Origin: CAZOOM01 sp964460795
GTDB taxonomy: Bacteria > Omnitrophota > Omnitrophia > Omnitrophales > Aquincolibacteriaceae
Assembly: GCA_964460795.1 (NCBI GenBank)
Contig: CAYWRU010000020.1
Span: 1 to 46,630 of the forward strand
Direction: 5' to 3'
DNA length: 46,630 nucleotides
Shown: one piece after another, positions 31,846-40,616 of the stretch
Layout of the letters: the number at the start of each line of letters is the position of its first letter
Numbering within the stretch: the stretch's first letter is position 1
Notes under the pieces: generated by a model
Databases searched by the model: none
What the model saw: the letters and a program-made list of their open reading frames with translations, nothing else
What the model was told of the DNA's origin: nothing
Made by a program: the position numbers and the translations under genes

Positions 31846-32657
31846 TTTTCTTTTTGCGCCAGGCCAAGGCCTTTTTAAAACGGGACCTTCTGGAAAGCAT
31901 GAGCTACAAGGTTCCGTTCACCATTGAATTTGTAAGCCGGCTTATCCATCTCTCCATTTTTTTCTTTATTGCGAAATTTTTTGGGAATCAGGCTAACTCC
32001 TTTTTACGTCCGTATGGAGGTCAGTATTTCCCCTTTGCGCTCGTGGGGATTGTATTTGTCACCTTTCAAACCTCTGCACTCCGCAGTCTTGCGTACGTGA
32101 TTTCAAAAGAGCAAAGCCATGGGACTCTGGAAGCGATCATGATGAGCCCGTCCAAACTGATTCAACTAATATCGGCCGCGGCACTGTGGGATTTTGTTTT
32201 TGCCTTTTTTCGTACGGTGATGCTGCTTGCGGCTGCAGCCTGGATTTTTAAAGTGGACCTCTCGGCCATGAATTGGGGAGCTGCTGGGGTGATGATCCTC
32301 CTTACCATTATTTCGCTGCTTGGCTTTGGACTGGTTTCTGCGGGATATTTGCTGGCGTTTAAGCGGGGAGATCCGGTCAGTTTTATTTTAGACGGGGTCT
32401 CCAAGCTCTTTGCCGGAGTCTATTTCCCGGTCCAAATTTTTCCGCATTGGGTCCAAGGATTTTCTGCTTGGATTCCTTTTACCCATGCGCTGTCTGGATT
32501 GCGGAAAGCCATTTTGTTAGGTGCCCCGGTCTCAGCGCTCTCGTCCGAAATCAGCGTTCTGATGCTGACCGCCCTCCTGAGCCTACCGCTTGGTGTGATG
32601 TTTTTTAGCCGAATGGTTGATACCGTGAGGCGGCGCGGATCGCTCTCTTTTGCGTGA
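31842..32657 (+). CDS. ABC-2-type transporter permease
   Basis: A 271-residue permease with six hydrophobic helices and an amphipathic N-terminal start (FLRQAKAFLKRDLLESMSYK), as in ABC-2 exporters. The loop with SKEQSHGTLEAIMMSP is the usual coupling segment between helices two and three. ATG 31842 overlaps the stop of the ATPase; the frame upstream of it is inside the ATPase gene. The pair should form a dimeric exporter. Confidence 0.83.
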   Translation: MIFFLRQAKAFLKRDLLESMSYKVPFTIEFVSRLIHLSIFFFIAKFFGNQANSFLRPYGGQYFPFALVGIVFVTFQTSALRSLAYVISKEQSHGTLEAIMMSPSKLIQLISAAALWDFVFAFFRTVMLLAAAAWIFKVDLSAMNWGAAGVMILLTIISLLGFGLVSAGYLLAFKRGDPVSFILDGVSKLFAGVYFPVQIFPHWVQGFSAWIPFTHALSGLRKAILLGAPVSALSSEISVLMLTALLSLPLGVMFFSRMVDTVRRRGSLSFA

Positions 32658-32716
32658 TTTTCATCAAAGGATAAAATGTAAGGTATGTAAGGCAAGACAT
32701 CCTCAGGAAATAAACT

Positions 32717-32745
32717 TGGACAGTTATCGGACTCACCGCTAGAAT
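32717..32745 (+). promoter_or_regulatory. Promoter of the desaturase gene
   Basis: TGGACA (32717-32722) and TAGAAT (32740-32745) are 17 bases apart. The start site would fall at ~32752, only a few bases before the ATG at 32757, and there is no ribosome site. Confidence 0.5.
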
Positions 32746-32756
32746 TAACCCCAATT

Positions 32757-33917
32757 ATGACTGACACATCTGCTCCAACGACTTATCGTGAACCGCTCAA
32801 AAAAATCCAGTGGGATAATTTGTCTTTTTTTATCTTCACCGGGGCAGTGGGGCTGATCGGTACGCCTCTCTATATTCATGCTCATGGCCTTCAGACGGTG
32901 GATATTGTTTTAACGTTTTTCTATATGATCGCCACGGGCCTTGCCATCACCATGGGGTACCACCGTCTTTTTGCTCACGTAGCCTACAAGGCCCATCCGA
33001 TTGTACAATTTGCATACCTTTTCTTTGGAGCCGCGGCATTTGAACAATCCGCCCTTAAGTGGGCCTCTCAGCACCGCGATCATCACCTTTATACGGATAC
33101 GGAACGCGATCCCTACAACATCCGCCAGGGATTTTGGTATGCGCATATCGGCTGGATGACCTTAGTTGAGCATGTGCTTGATTTGTCCAACGTGCATGAT
33201 TTGGAAAAGAATAAAATGGCGCAGCATCAGCACAAATATTATGTGCTCTGGGCCATCACGGCGGGTGTCCTTGTCCCTTGTCTGATCGGTGCTTTATTTG
33301 GCCGCTTAGGAGCTGCCTTCATTATTGCCGTCTGTTTTCGAATTACCTTTGTATATCACGCCACTTTTTGTATCAATTCCGTTTGCCATGCGTTTGGAAA
33401 TTCTACGTATGAATTTGGGTCCTCAGCCAAAGATCACTGGCTCGTGGCTTTGATCACTTACGGAGAAGGTTATCATAATTTTCATCACCGCTTTCCAAGC
33501 GATTATCGGAACGGGATTCGCTGGTATCATTGGGATCCCAGCAAGTGGGGAATTTATTTCCTGTCGCTTCTCAAGCTGGCGGATAATCTTAAGACCGTTT
33601 CTAAGTATAAGATTTTGCATGCGCGAATTGTTGCTGCAAAGCGCAAAGCGCACGCGGATCTGGAAGGAAATTCCAATCGGTCGGTTTTGCAAAAAAGTTT
33701 GGAGCGCCACTACAAGGCCTTAACAAGGACGCTAACGAGCCTGGAAGCATCCGCTGAACATTACCGGAAAATTATTTCAGAAGATCTCAAAACAGCGCCT
33801 GAACGTATTAAGACGCTTAAAGAAAACGCCTCGCGTTCTCTTGAAAAGCAGCGCAGTTTGTTCAAACGCTCGTATCAGCGATGGCTGTTTTTGATCCGCA
33901 AACGAATCCCTCTTTAA
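32757..33917 (+). CDS. Acyl-CoA/lipid delta-9-type fatty acid desaturase
   Basis: A 386-residue membrane di-iron desaturase. The three His boxes are complete: HRLFAH (69-74), HRDHH (106-110) and HNFHH (240-244), with NSVCH (207-211) as the extra ligand region. About four helices are present. It introduces a cis double bond into fatty acyl chains of membrane lipids and so adjusts fluidity. The C-terminus from ~290 is a charged, helical, coiled-coil-like extension (including ENASRSLEKQRSLFKRSYQ) not needed in the basic family. It is transcribed from its own promoter. Confidence 0.87.
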   Translation: MTDTSAPTTYREPLKKIQWDNLSFFIFTGAVGLIGTPLYIHAHGLQTVDIVLTFFYMIATGLAITMGYHRLFAHVAYKAHPIVQFAYLFFGAAAFEQSALKWASQHRDHHLYTDTERDPYNIRQGFWYAHIGWMTLVEHVLDLSNVHDLEKNKMAQHQHKYYVLWAITAGVLVPCLIGALFGRLGAAFIIAVCFRITFVYHATFCINSVCHAFGNSTYEFGSSAKDHWLVALITYGEGYHNFHHRFPSDYRNGIRWYHWDPSKWGIYFLSLLKLADNLKTVSKYKILHARIVAAKRKAHADLEGNSNRSVLQKSLERHYKALTRTLTSLEASAEHYRKIISEDLKTAPERIKTLKENASRSLEKQRSLFKRSYQRWLFLIRKRIPL

Positions 33918-33928
33918 TGAATCATTGC

Positions 33929-33999
33929 AAGGGGACAGTCCCCTTAGGGACAAGCCTTAAAAGGTGATAAGAAGGCATGTCCCGCTGGGGGCTGTCCCT
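33929..33999. repeat. GGGGACAGTCCCC palindrome and partial copies
   Basis: A complete AAGGGGACAGTCCCCTT (33929-33945) is followed by degenerate GGGACA, TGTCCC and GGCTGTCCC copies. They fill the space upstream of the thioredoxin-domain gene and could interfere with or end transcription of the desaturase gene. Confidence 0.85.
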
Positions 34000-34008
34000 T
34001 TACAAATC

Positions 34009-36147
34009 ATGAATCGCCTCATCCATGAAAAAAGCCCTTACCTTTTGCAGCATGCGGAAAATCCTGTAGATTGGTTTCCCTGGGGTGAGGAAGCTTTCCT
34101 GAAATCCAAGACAGAATTCAAGCCGATTTTTCTTTCCATTGGATATTCCACCTGCCACTGGTGTCATGTGATGGAAGAGGAATCCTTTTCAGAACCTGCG
34201 ATTGCGGAAATCCTGAACCGCTATTTTGTCCCCATCAAAGTAGACCGGGAAGAACGTCCGGATGTGGATCAGGTCTACATGAGGGCGGTAATGGCCATGA
34301 CCGGATCAGGCGGCTGGCCGCTCAATATTTTCCTGACACCTGAAGGCGCACCTTTTTATGGAGGGACTTATTTTCCTCCCATAGATCGGTGGGGATCGCC
34401 GGCCTTTTCCCGAGTGTTGAAGGTGATCGCAGAAAAATGGAAAACAGACCAGCCGGCCCTTCAGGAATCTGCCCATGGATTGATTCAAGCACTGCAGCCT
34501 AAATCAGAATCATCGGCCGGATCATGCTCCCTGGACTCCGGACTTTTGCAACAGGCCTTTCATCAGTACGGTGCTCAGTTTGATTCTGAGGAGGGAGGAT
34601 TTGGATCTGCTCCGAAGTTTCCGCCCACGCATACGATGGGACTTCTGCTAAGAATTTGGAAAAAACAAGGGGCTCAAGAGGCTCTTGAAATGGTGGAGAC
34701 AACACTTCAGAAAATGGCGCGCGGCGGCATCCGGGATTTTTTGGGCGGGGGATTTCATCGCTACAGTACGGACGGAGCCTGGCGCGTCCCGCATTTTGAA
34801 AAAATGCTTTATGATCAGGCCATGATCGCCCGGTGCTATTTGGAGGCTGCTCAAGCCACGGGAAATAAAGAGTATGCCTTAGTGGCACGGGAGATTTTAG
34901 ATTATGTTCTGCGTGATTTGACGGATTTAGACGGAGGATTTTACTGCGCGGAAGATGCAGACAGCCTGCCTGCCGGACAGGCAGGCGCCGCCGATCCGGA
35001 TCATCCGAAAAAGAAGTCCGAGGGGTCTTTTTATCTTTGGACCGAAGCTGAAATTATAGAAATTCTGGGAGCTGAGGATGCAAAAATATTTAATTTTCAC
35101 TTTGGCGTTGAAGCCGGCGGGAATGCTCCGCATGATCCTCACGGGGAATTTACCGGAAAAAATATTTTATATGAACGCGCTTCGATGGACGAGACGGCTC
35201 AGGAATTTAGAAAAACATCTGAGGAGATCCGCTCCATTCTGAAGTTTTCCAAGGGCAAGCTTTTTGAACAGCAAAAGAAACGCCCGCGCCCGCATTTGGA
35301 TGACAAAATTCTGACCGATTGGAATGCACTCATGATCTCGGTTCTGGCCTTGGCGGGCCGGGTTTGTGGTGAGCCTCGATATCTTGCAGCCGCCCAGAAA
35401 GCAGAAGCTTTTTTCTTTTCAAAGATGAGAACGCCTGGCGGAGGACTTTTCCATCGAACCCGAAGCGGGGAAGCGGGCATCCTTGGATTTTTGGATGATT
35501 ATGCTTTCATGCTGGCGGCACTCTTGGATCTCTTTGAATCCAGCGGAGAATTTAAATATCTTTCCCGGGCCGAAAGGCTTGCAAGTGAACTGGTGGATCA
35601 ATTTTTAAATGTAGAATCCAATAGTTTCGAATTTAGGTCCAAAAACCATGAGCCGCTTTTTCTTAAAGTCTCGGAGATTCATGACAGTGCGCTGCCCTCG
35701 GGTTCTGCCATAGCGCTTCAGGGACTCGTCCGGCTTGGGGCTCTGAAGCGGCAGTCTAAGTGGACGGATATTGCACGAAAAGTGATGGAGCGACATGCGC
35801 AGGAAGTGAGCCGATTTCCTTCGGCATGCGCGGAGTTTCTTATGGCCCTCAGTTTTTTGGAAGGACCTATTCTGGAAATCGCAGTGGCGGAAGGGAAAGA
35901 TCCGAAATCCATGGAAGGCATGAGAGATTTTCTCTTTTCTCTGTTCTTGCCGGATCATATTCTTGTCTATCTTTCAAAAACAGAGCAGGGCTTAGCGGAA
36001 AAAGAACTGCCCTGGACCCAGGGATGGAAAACTTCAGATGGAAAATCCGCGGTCTGGGTTTGCTATCTAGGAGTCTGTCAAAATCCGGTGGCGAGTCTTG
36101 AAGAGTTGGCGCAGCTTCTGCAAAATCTGAAGCTCATCCCTCGCTGA
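34009..36147 (+). CDS. YyaL/SSP411-type thioredoxin-domain protein
   Basis: A 712-residue protein of the thioredoxin-domain (DUF255) plus glycosidase-like family. The N-terminus is NRLIHEKSPYLLQHAENPVD; the thioredoxin-like active site is CHWC (49-52), followed by DREERPD and SGGWPLN. The remaining ~500 residues are an alpha/alpha-barrel-like region with GGFHRYS and HFEKMLYDQA blocks and DDKILTDWNAL. The role is unsettled: redox control or carbohydrate handling. A GC-rich palindrome at 34964-34986 inserts SLPAGQAG after EDAD. The start is ATG 34009; the upstream in-frame TTG or ATG lies in repeat sequence. Confidence 0.85.
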   Translation: MNRLIHEKSPYLLQHAENPVDWFPWGEEAFLKSKTEFKPIFLSIGYSTCHWCHVMEEESFSEPAIAEILNRYFVPIKVDREERPDVDQVYMRAVMAMTGSGGWPLNIFLTPEGAPFYGGTYFPPIDRWGSPAFSRVLKVIAEKWKTDQPALQESAHGLIQALQPKSESSAGSCSLDSGLLQQAFHQYGAQFDSEEGGFGSAPKFPPTHTMGLLLRIWKKQGAQEALEMVETTLQKMARGGIRDFLGGGFHRYSTDGAWRVPHFEKMLYDQAMIARCYLEAAQATGNKEYALVAREILDYVLRDLTDLDGGFYCAEDADSLPAGQAGAADPDHPKKKSEGSFYLWTEAEIIEILGAEDAKIFNFHFGVEAGGNAPHDPHGEFTGKNILYERASMDETAQEFRKTSEEIRSILKFSKGKLFEQQKKRPRPHLDDKILTDWNALMISVLALAGRVCGEPRYLAAAQKAEAFFFSKMRTPGGGLFHRTRSGEAGILGFLDDYAFMLAALLDLFESSGEFKYLSRAERLASELVDQFLNVESNSFEFRSKNHEPLFLKVSEIHDSALPSGSAIALQGLVRLGALKRQSKWTDIARKVMERHAQEVSRFPSACAEFLMALSFLEGPILEIAVAEGKDPKSMEGMRDFLFSLFLPDHILVYLSKTEQGLAEKELPWTQGWKTSDGKSAVWVCYLGVCQNPVASLEELAQLLQNLKLIPR
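34964..34986. repeat. GCCTGCCTG/CAGGCAGGC palindrome inserted in frame
   Basis: GCCTGCCTG is followed by CCGGA and CAGGCAGGC. It encodes LPAGQAG in a YyaL loop. The same peptide occurs as an insert in many unrelated proteins of uncultivated bacteria. Confidence 0.88.
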
Positions 36148-36154
36148 TCGTTCA

Positions 36155-36183
36155 TTGACCCTCAGAGGAGTCAGTAGTAAACT
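36155..36183 (+). promoter_or_regulatory. Sigma70-like promoter of mgtE
   Basis: TTGACC (36155-36160) and TAAACT (36178-36183) are 17 bases apart. An AAAGGA ribosome site lies before the start codon at 36217. The leader is ~27 bases, too short for a magnesium riboswitch. Confidence 0.5.
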
Positions 36184-36216
36184 GATCAAAATTTAACCCC
36201 TTTTAAAGGACGCTAC

Positions 36217-37542
36217 ATGACCTTAGGAACTTCCGAAGATCGGCTGACGCTTGATGAGCTTCGCGAAATGTGGCGTGTGCTTTCCACGGAAGAGCGGGCT
36301 GAGGCCTTTGAACTTCTTGATTTAAATACAGCTCAGGAATTTTTCCTTGGGCTTTCCTCCCAAGAACGTGTCACGATCCTTTTGGCTATTCCTGAGGGCG
36401 AGCGCAAATTATGGATGCGGCTTTTGGCGCCTGACGATGCTGTGGACGTGATCCAGGAAGCGCCTCGCGAGATCCGTCCCGAACTGCTGCTGCTTTTAGA
36501 CGATCAAACCCGCCAGGAAGTGAATGCCCTCCTTTCCTATAAACAGGATGTGGCCGGCGGTCTCATGAATCCGCGTTTTGCCAGGGTTCGCCCCGACCTT
36601 TCTGTGGATGAAGCCATTCGTTATCTTCGGCTTCAGGCTAAGGAACATTTGGAAGATCTTTCCTATATCTATGTTTTAGCCGAGGATCAAACTCTTTTGG
36701 GGGTTGTTTCATTCCGATGGCTGTTTCGGGCAACGCCGGATAAAAAAATCCGCGAAATTATGCGTACGCGCATGGTGACGGTCTCGGAAAATCAAGATCA
36801 AGAAGCGGTGGCCCGTCTTTTTTCCAAACATAAGTATTTAGCTTTGCCCGTGGTGGATGCTGCCCGGCGTTTGAAAGGGATCATTACTGCGGATGACGTT
36901 TTGCAGGCGGTTCAGAAAGAGGCCACGGAAGATATTCAAAAAATCGGAGGTATGGAGGCCCTTGATAAACCCTACCTTCAGATGACTTTTTTTGAGATGC
37001 TTTGGAAACGTGCCGGTTGGCTGGCCGCACTTTTTATCGGTGAAATGCTGACGGCAAGCGCCATGTCGCATTATCAGGAGGAAATTTCCCGCGCCGTAGT
37101 TTTAGCTCTTTTCTTACCGCTGATTATTTCCAGCGGAGGAAATTCCGGATCCCAGGCCACGACTTTGGTGATTCGTGCCATTGCGCTTGGAGAAGTGAAG
37201 CTGAAAGATTGGTGGAGAATTATCCGCCGTGAGCTTGCCACGGGCCTGGGGTTAGGATTGATCCTCGCGGTCATTGGGCTTTTGCGCATCCTCCTTTGGC
37301 AGTCGATTTTTCATCTTTATGGGCCGCATTATGTGAAGGTTGCGGCCTCAGTCTCCGTGAGTTTGATTGGAGTGGTGACCTGGGGTACCTTGGCGGGTTC
37401 CATGCTGCCATTTATTCTGAAAAGATTGGGTTTTGATCCGGCAAGCGCTTCCGCGCCTTTTGTGGCAACTTTAGTCGACGTCTCCGGGATCGTGATTTAT
37501 TTTACAGTTTCGGCCATGATTCTTCAGGGTACGCTTTTATAA
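36217..37542 (+). CDS. mgtE: Magnesium transporter MgtE
   Basis: A 441-residue MgtE-family channel. It has an acidic helical N-domain (~1-120), tandem CBS domains (~125-250) and five membrane helices (~265-441). Helix signatures are PLIISSGGNSGSQATT and, at the end, PFVATLVDVSG, the Mg-binding pore region. The N-domain plus CBS regions gate the channel with cytoplasmic Mg2+. Length fits the family. It has its own promoter. Confidence 0.9.
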   Translation: MTLGTSEDRLTLDELREMWRVLSTEERAEAFELLDLNTAQEFFLGLSSQERVTILLAIPEGERKLWMRLLAPDDAVDVIQEAPREIRPELLLLLDDQTRQEVNALLSYKQDVAGGLMNPRFARVRPDLSVDEAIRYLRLQAKEHLEDLSYIYVLAEDQTLLGVVSFRWLFRATPDKKIREIMRTRMVTVSENQDQEAVARLFSKHKYLALPVVDAARRLKGIITADDVLQAVQKEATEDIQKIGGMEALDKPYLQMTFFEMLWKRAGWLAALFIGEMLTASAMSHYQEEISRAVVLALFLPLIISSGGNSGSQATTLVIRAIALGEVKLKDWWRIIRRELATGLGLGLILAVIGLLRILLWQSIFHLYGPHYVKVAASVSVSLIGVVTWGTLAGSMLPFILKRLGFDPASASAPFVATLVDVSGIVIYFTVSAMILQGTLL

Positions 37543-37613
37543 TTATTGATGGTATCAGCGGTGAATCACTGAAGAAAGTTAGTTCCTTTTCCTAAAGACA
37601 GGGGCAATCAACG

Positions 37614-38282
37614 ATGCGGATTTTGTTGATTGAAGATGAAAAAAGATTGGCCAGTTTTATCCTTCGAGGCCTTCGCGAAGAACATTATGCTGTGGACCAT
37701 GCGGCAAATGGCGAAAAGGGATTTGAGATGGCTGCGATCAATCCCTATGACCTCATCCTCCTCGATCTTATGCTTCCGGAAAAAGACGGACTGACGATCT
37801 GTCAGGAGCTCCGCAAAAAAAATATTCTGACACCCATTCTGATGCTGACAGCCCGCAATAGTGTTCAGGACCGGGTGATGGGTCTGAATTCCGGGGCCGA
37901 TGATTATCTTGCCAAGCCGTTTGCATTCGAAGAGCTCCTTGCCCGTATCCAGGCTCTTTTGCGCCGTCAACGCCAAGCCAAGACCACGAAGCTTTGTGTT
38001 GAAGATCTGGAGCTTGACCAGCTGACGCATCAGGTGCGGCGCGCGGGTAAAGAGATTGTGCTGACCAGCCGGGAATATGCGCTGCTGGAATACATGATGC
38101 TGCATACGGGGCAGATTGTGACGCGCACCATGATCTCAGAACACGTTTGGAACGAAAGTTTTGATACCTTTACCAACGTGATCGACGTTTATGTGAATTA
38201 TGTGCGTAATAAAATCGACAAGGATTTTGATAAGCCTCTTATCCATACCATCCGCGGCACGGGCTATGTCCTTAGAGCGTGA
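37614..38282 (+). CDS. OmpR-family response regulator
   Basis: A 222-residue regulator. The receiver domain (1-~115) has EDE, phospho-acceptor Asp51 in LLDLMLPEKDG, and LAKPF with the conserved Lys. The C-terminal winged helix (~125-222) ends in TIRGTGYVL. It is of the CusR/CopR-like heavy-metal or envelope type. It is followed by its sensor kinase after 3 bases. It may control the nearby exported small heat-shock protein, His-rich peptide and CDF genes, but no operator has been identified. Confidence 0.88.
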   Translation: MRILLIEDEKRLASFILRGLREEHYAVDHAANGEKGFEMAAINPYDLILLDLMLPEKDGLTICQELRKKNILTPILMLTARNSVQDRVMGLNSGADDYLAKPFAFEELLARIQALLRRQRQAKTTKLCVEDLELDQLTHQVRRAGKEIVLTSREYALLEYMMLHTGQIVTRTMISEHVWNESFDTFTNVIDVYVNYVRNKIDKDFDKPLIHTIRGTGYVLRA

Positions 38283-38285
38283 TTC

Positions 38286-39770
38286 ATGATCCGATTTCGC
38301 TCCATTCAATTTAAATTTGGCGTCCTCTATATCGCTATCTTGACTCTGATCCTAGTTCTCTTCAGCGGTTTTCTTTACTTTTCTGCGCGCTATGTCCTTT
38401 ATCGCCAGTTGGACCATGAACTGCTTGAAAAGGCCCATGAACTTTCTGAAGTTTTAAATCTTTACATAGCTGAGGTGGCGCCCGGGCCCAATGCCGTGAT
38501 TGTGGCTTCGCGCAGAGTCATTCGATTGGAAGGGATCCCGCCGAAATATTCCCAGCACAATCAGATGGAAGCGCGTCTTTTAAGTATTGTGGATAAATAT
38601 AATTTGGAAAATGATTTTGTGGATTTGATAAATACCTCGGGCATTTCCGTGGTCCATTCGAACAATCCTTTCCCCGATTCTTTGCAAAGATTTCTGAAGT
38701 CAAAAAATGCAACTTTAATGCGAGGTCCTCTCACGAGCCCGGAATACGCCACGCATCGATGGACTCGCGTCATTCATTATCCTGTACTCCTCCGAGACGG
38801 AAAACATTACATCCTTCAGATTGCAACCTCCACAGCGTACGCCGATCGTTTGTTTCAAGAATGGGCATTTTTTATTTTATTGGCGGTTCCGATTGCGGTA
38901 ATCCTTGCAAGCTTCGTGAGCCGGCTTTTTGTTGAGCAAATTTTGTATCCCGTGCAGCAAATGGCAAAAACAGCTGAAAAAATTAGTCATGAAGATTTGA
39001 GCCTGCGTGTGCATACTCCGGATGCGGACGAAGAAATGCAAAAACTCGCTGCAGCCTTTAATGACATGATTGGGAGGCTTGAGTCCTCTTTTCGTCATAT
39101 CCAGGAATTTAGTTTCCATGTGGCGCATGAACTAAAAACACCCCTCGCCATTTTACGCGGAGAATCCGAAATTGCTCTGCGGAAAGACCGTTCGCCGGAA
39201 GAATACCGAAGAGTTCTTGAAGTGAGCGTGCGAGAGGCGGAGCGTATGGTCAAGGTGATCGAAGACATGCTTTTGCTGGCCCGGATTGAATATGAGGCTG
39301 AAGGATTTCATTTTGATACCATGGATCTTAGGGCGTTTTTGACTGAAATTTATGAGCAGAGTCAGATGCTGGCACAGGCGAAACAGATTTCTGTTTCCTG
39401 GAATGCGGCTCCCGGGACGTATTCTTTTCGTGGAGACGCGCTTCATTTGAGGCGGCTCTTTTTTAATTTGATTGATAATGCAATTAAATTCACACCCTCG
39501 CAGGGGGCTTTGCAAATGACTTTGGAAAGAGATGGAAATCTGGGACGAATTAAGGTTTCAGACTCTGGCGTTGGGATTCTTCCTGAAGATCTTCCCAAAA
39601 TTTTTGATAAATTTTTTCATCGGGACCGGAACGGCTCGGAATCCAGGCCAGGAAACGGGTTAGGCCTCAGCATTGCAAGATTAATCGTTCAAGCGCATCA
39701 AGGTGATATTTCTGTGGAAAGCCATCCGGGCCATGGAACGACTTTTTTTATCACCTTGCCTCTTCTTTAG
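38286..39770 (+). CDS. Sensor histidine kinase (heavy-metal-sensor type)
   Basis: A 494-residue membrane kinase. TM1 (~10-34) and TM2 (~193-216) enclose a ~160-residue periplasmic sensor. HAMP (~217-270), HisKA with His281 in HVAHELKTP, and HATPase with N-box NLIDNAIKF, G1 DSGVGI and GNGLGLSIA follow. The layout matches CusS-like kinases. It partners the response regulator immediately upstream. The signal is unknown, but neighbours point to metal or envelope stress. Confidence 0.88.
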   Translation: MIRFRSIQFKFGVLYIAILTLILVLFSGFLYFSARYVLYRQLDHELLEKAHELSEVLNLYIAEVAPGPNAVIVASRRVIRLEGIPPKYSQHNQMEARLLSIVDKYNLENDFVDLINTSGISVVHSNNPFPDSLQRFLKSKNATLMRGPLTSPEYATHRWTRVIHYPVLLRDGKHYILQIATSTAYADRLFQEWAFFILLAVPIAVILASFVSRLFVEQILYPVQQMAKTAEKISHEDLSLRVHTPDADEEMQKLAAAFNDMIGRLESSFRHIQEFSFHVAHELKTPLAILRGESEIALRKDRSPEEYRRVLEVSVREAERMVKVIEDMLLLARIEYEAEGFHFDTMDLRAFLTEIYEQSQMLAQAKQISVSWNAAPGTYSFRGDALHLRRLFFNLIDNAIKFTPSQGALQMTLERDGNLGRIKVSDSGVGILPEDLPKIFDKFFHRDRNGSESRPGNGLGLSIARLIVQAHQGDISVESHPGHGTTFFITLPLL

Positions 39771-39858
39771 ATCTTCCGACGTTAGAATTTTCTAATGCTC
39801 CACTAATCTTCCTCTCATCTCACTTCCTTTATGATTTAAATTGAAAAGGAGGTATGGA

Positions 39859-40266
39859 ATGAGACGAATACTTCTCGTTGATGATGATTCCGCGATTCGG
39901 GCCATGTACCGCTGGTTTTTGATGTCCGAAGGATTTCACGTGGATGTGGCCAGCAGCGCAGAGCAGGCCGTCGAATATCTTCTCGGAAAAAAAGATGTAG
40001 ATCTTGTTTTGCTGGATATCAATATGCCCGTTGTGAACGGAACTTTTTTAAAAGAAGTACTTGACGATTACGACCGCGGAATCAAGGTCGTGGTTTGTAG
40101 TGTTTATCCCATAGCGAAACAAAAACAGCTTGTTCCAAAAGCCGATGAATATTTTGATAAATCTCAAAGCCCCAAAGAACTTCTTGAGAAACTGCGCTTG
40201 CTGCTTCCTGAAGCTCGATGTCTTGCGGCTTCCGAGGGAGGTGAAGGTAAAAAAACGGAGTTTTAA
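39859..40266 (+). CDS. Single-domain response regulator
   Basis: A 135-residue receiver protein without an output domain. It has VDDD (8-10 region), phospho-acceptor Asp53 in LLDINMPVVNG, and CSVYP with Lys in DKSQSP. The start ATG 39859 has a perfect AAAGGAGG six bases upstream. It could receive phosphate from the kinase before it or relay to an unlinked partner. A TTAGAATTTTCTAA palindrome (39783-39796) separates it from the kinase gene. Confidence 0.82.
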   Translation: MRRILLVDDDSAIRAMYRWFLMSEGFHVDVASSAEQAVEYLLGKKDVDLVLLDINMPVVNGTFLKEVLDDYDRGIKVVVCSVYPIAKQKQLVPKADEYFDKSQSPKELLEKLRLLLPEARCLAASEGGEGKKTEF

Positions 40267-40320
40267 TTAAACAGCAGTTTTTGGAACGTAGTGTAAAAAT
40301 AAAATAAAAAGGAGTTTTCT

Positions 40321-40539
40321 ATGAAGATGACAAATAAAAAAGTACTTTCGGGGGTTGCCCTTCTCATGGTTCTTGGAATGGCAGGATCGGCTTATGCGGC
40401 TACGGATCCTTCGCAGCTGGCGTCAGAACTTGCTGCGGGAACGACCTCGCCTTCGACTCAAAAAGAGAAGAAACATGAGCATGCCAAGCACCATAAGACA
40501 AAACACGAGAATAAGAAAAACGATAAAAAACCCTATTAA
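40321..40539 (+). CDS. Exported His/Lys-rich small protein
   Basis: A 72-residue protein with a signal peptide (hydrophobic core ~8-22, cleavage likely after AYA at 26). The mature part ends in a strongly basic, His-rich tail (HEHAKHHKTKHENK). Such a tail can bind metal ions or polyanions; no family is recognised. AAAAAGGAG precedes the ATG. Located between the receiver gene and the exported heat-shock protein, it probably belongs to the same stress response. Confidence 0.75.
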   Translation: MKMTNKKVLSGVALLMVLGMAGSAYAATDPSQLASELAAGTTSPSTQKEKKHEHAKHHKTKHENKKNDKKPY

Positions 40540-40616
40540 AAACGGATAAAACGGCAGAGTTTTAGAGGCCGTGAGTGCTCGTGAGGATGAAGGAGTTTTC
40601 CAAAAAGGAGGATGTT

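Noticed and set aside
36184..36216. Magnesium riboswitch before mgtE
   Set aside because: Only ~27 bases lie between the predicted transcript start and the gene, too short for a known M-box.
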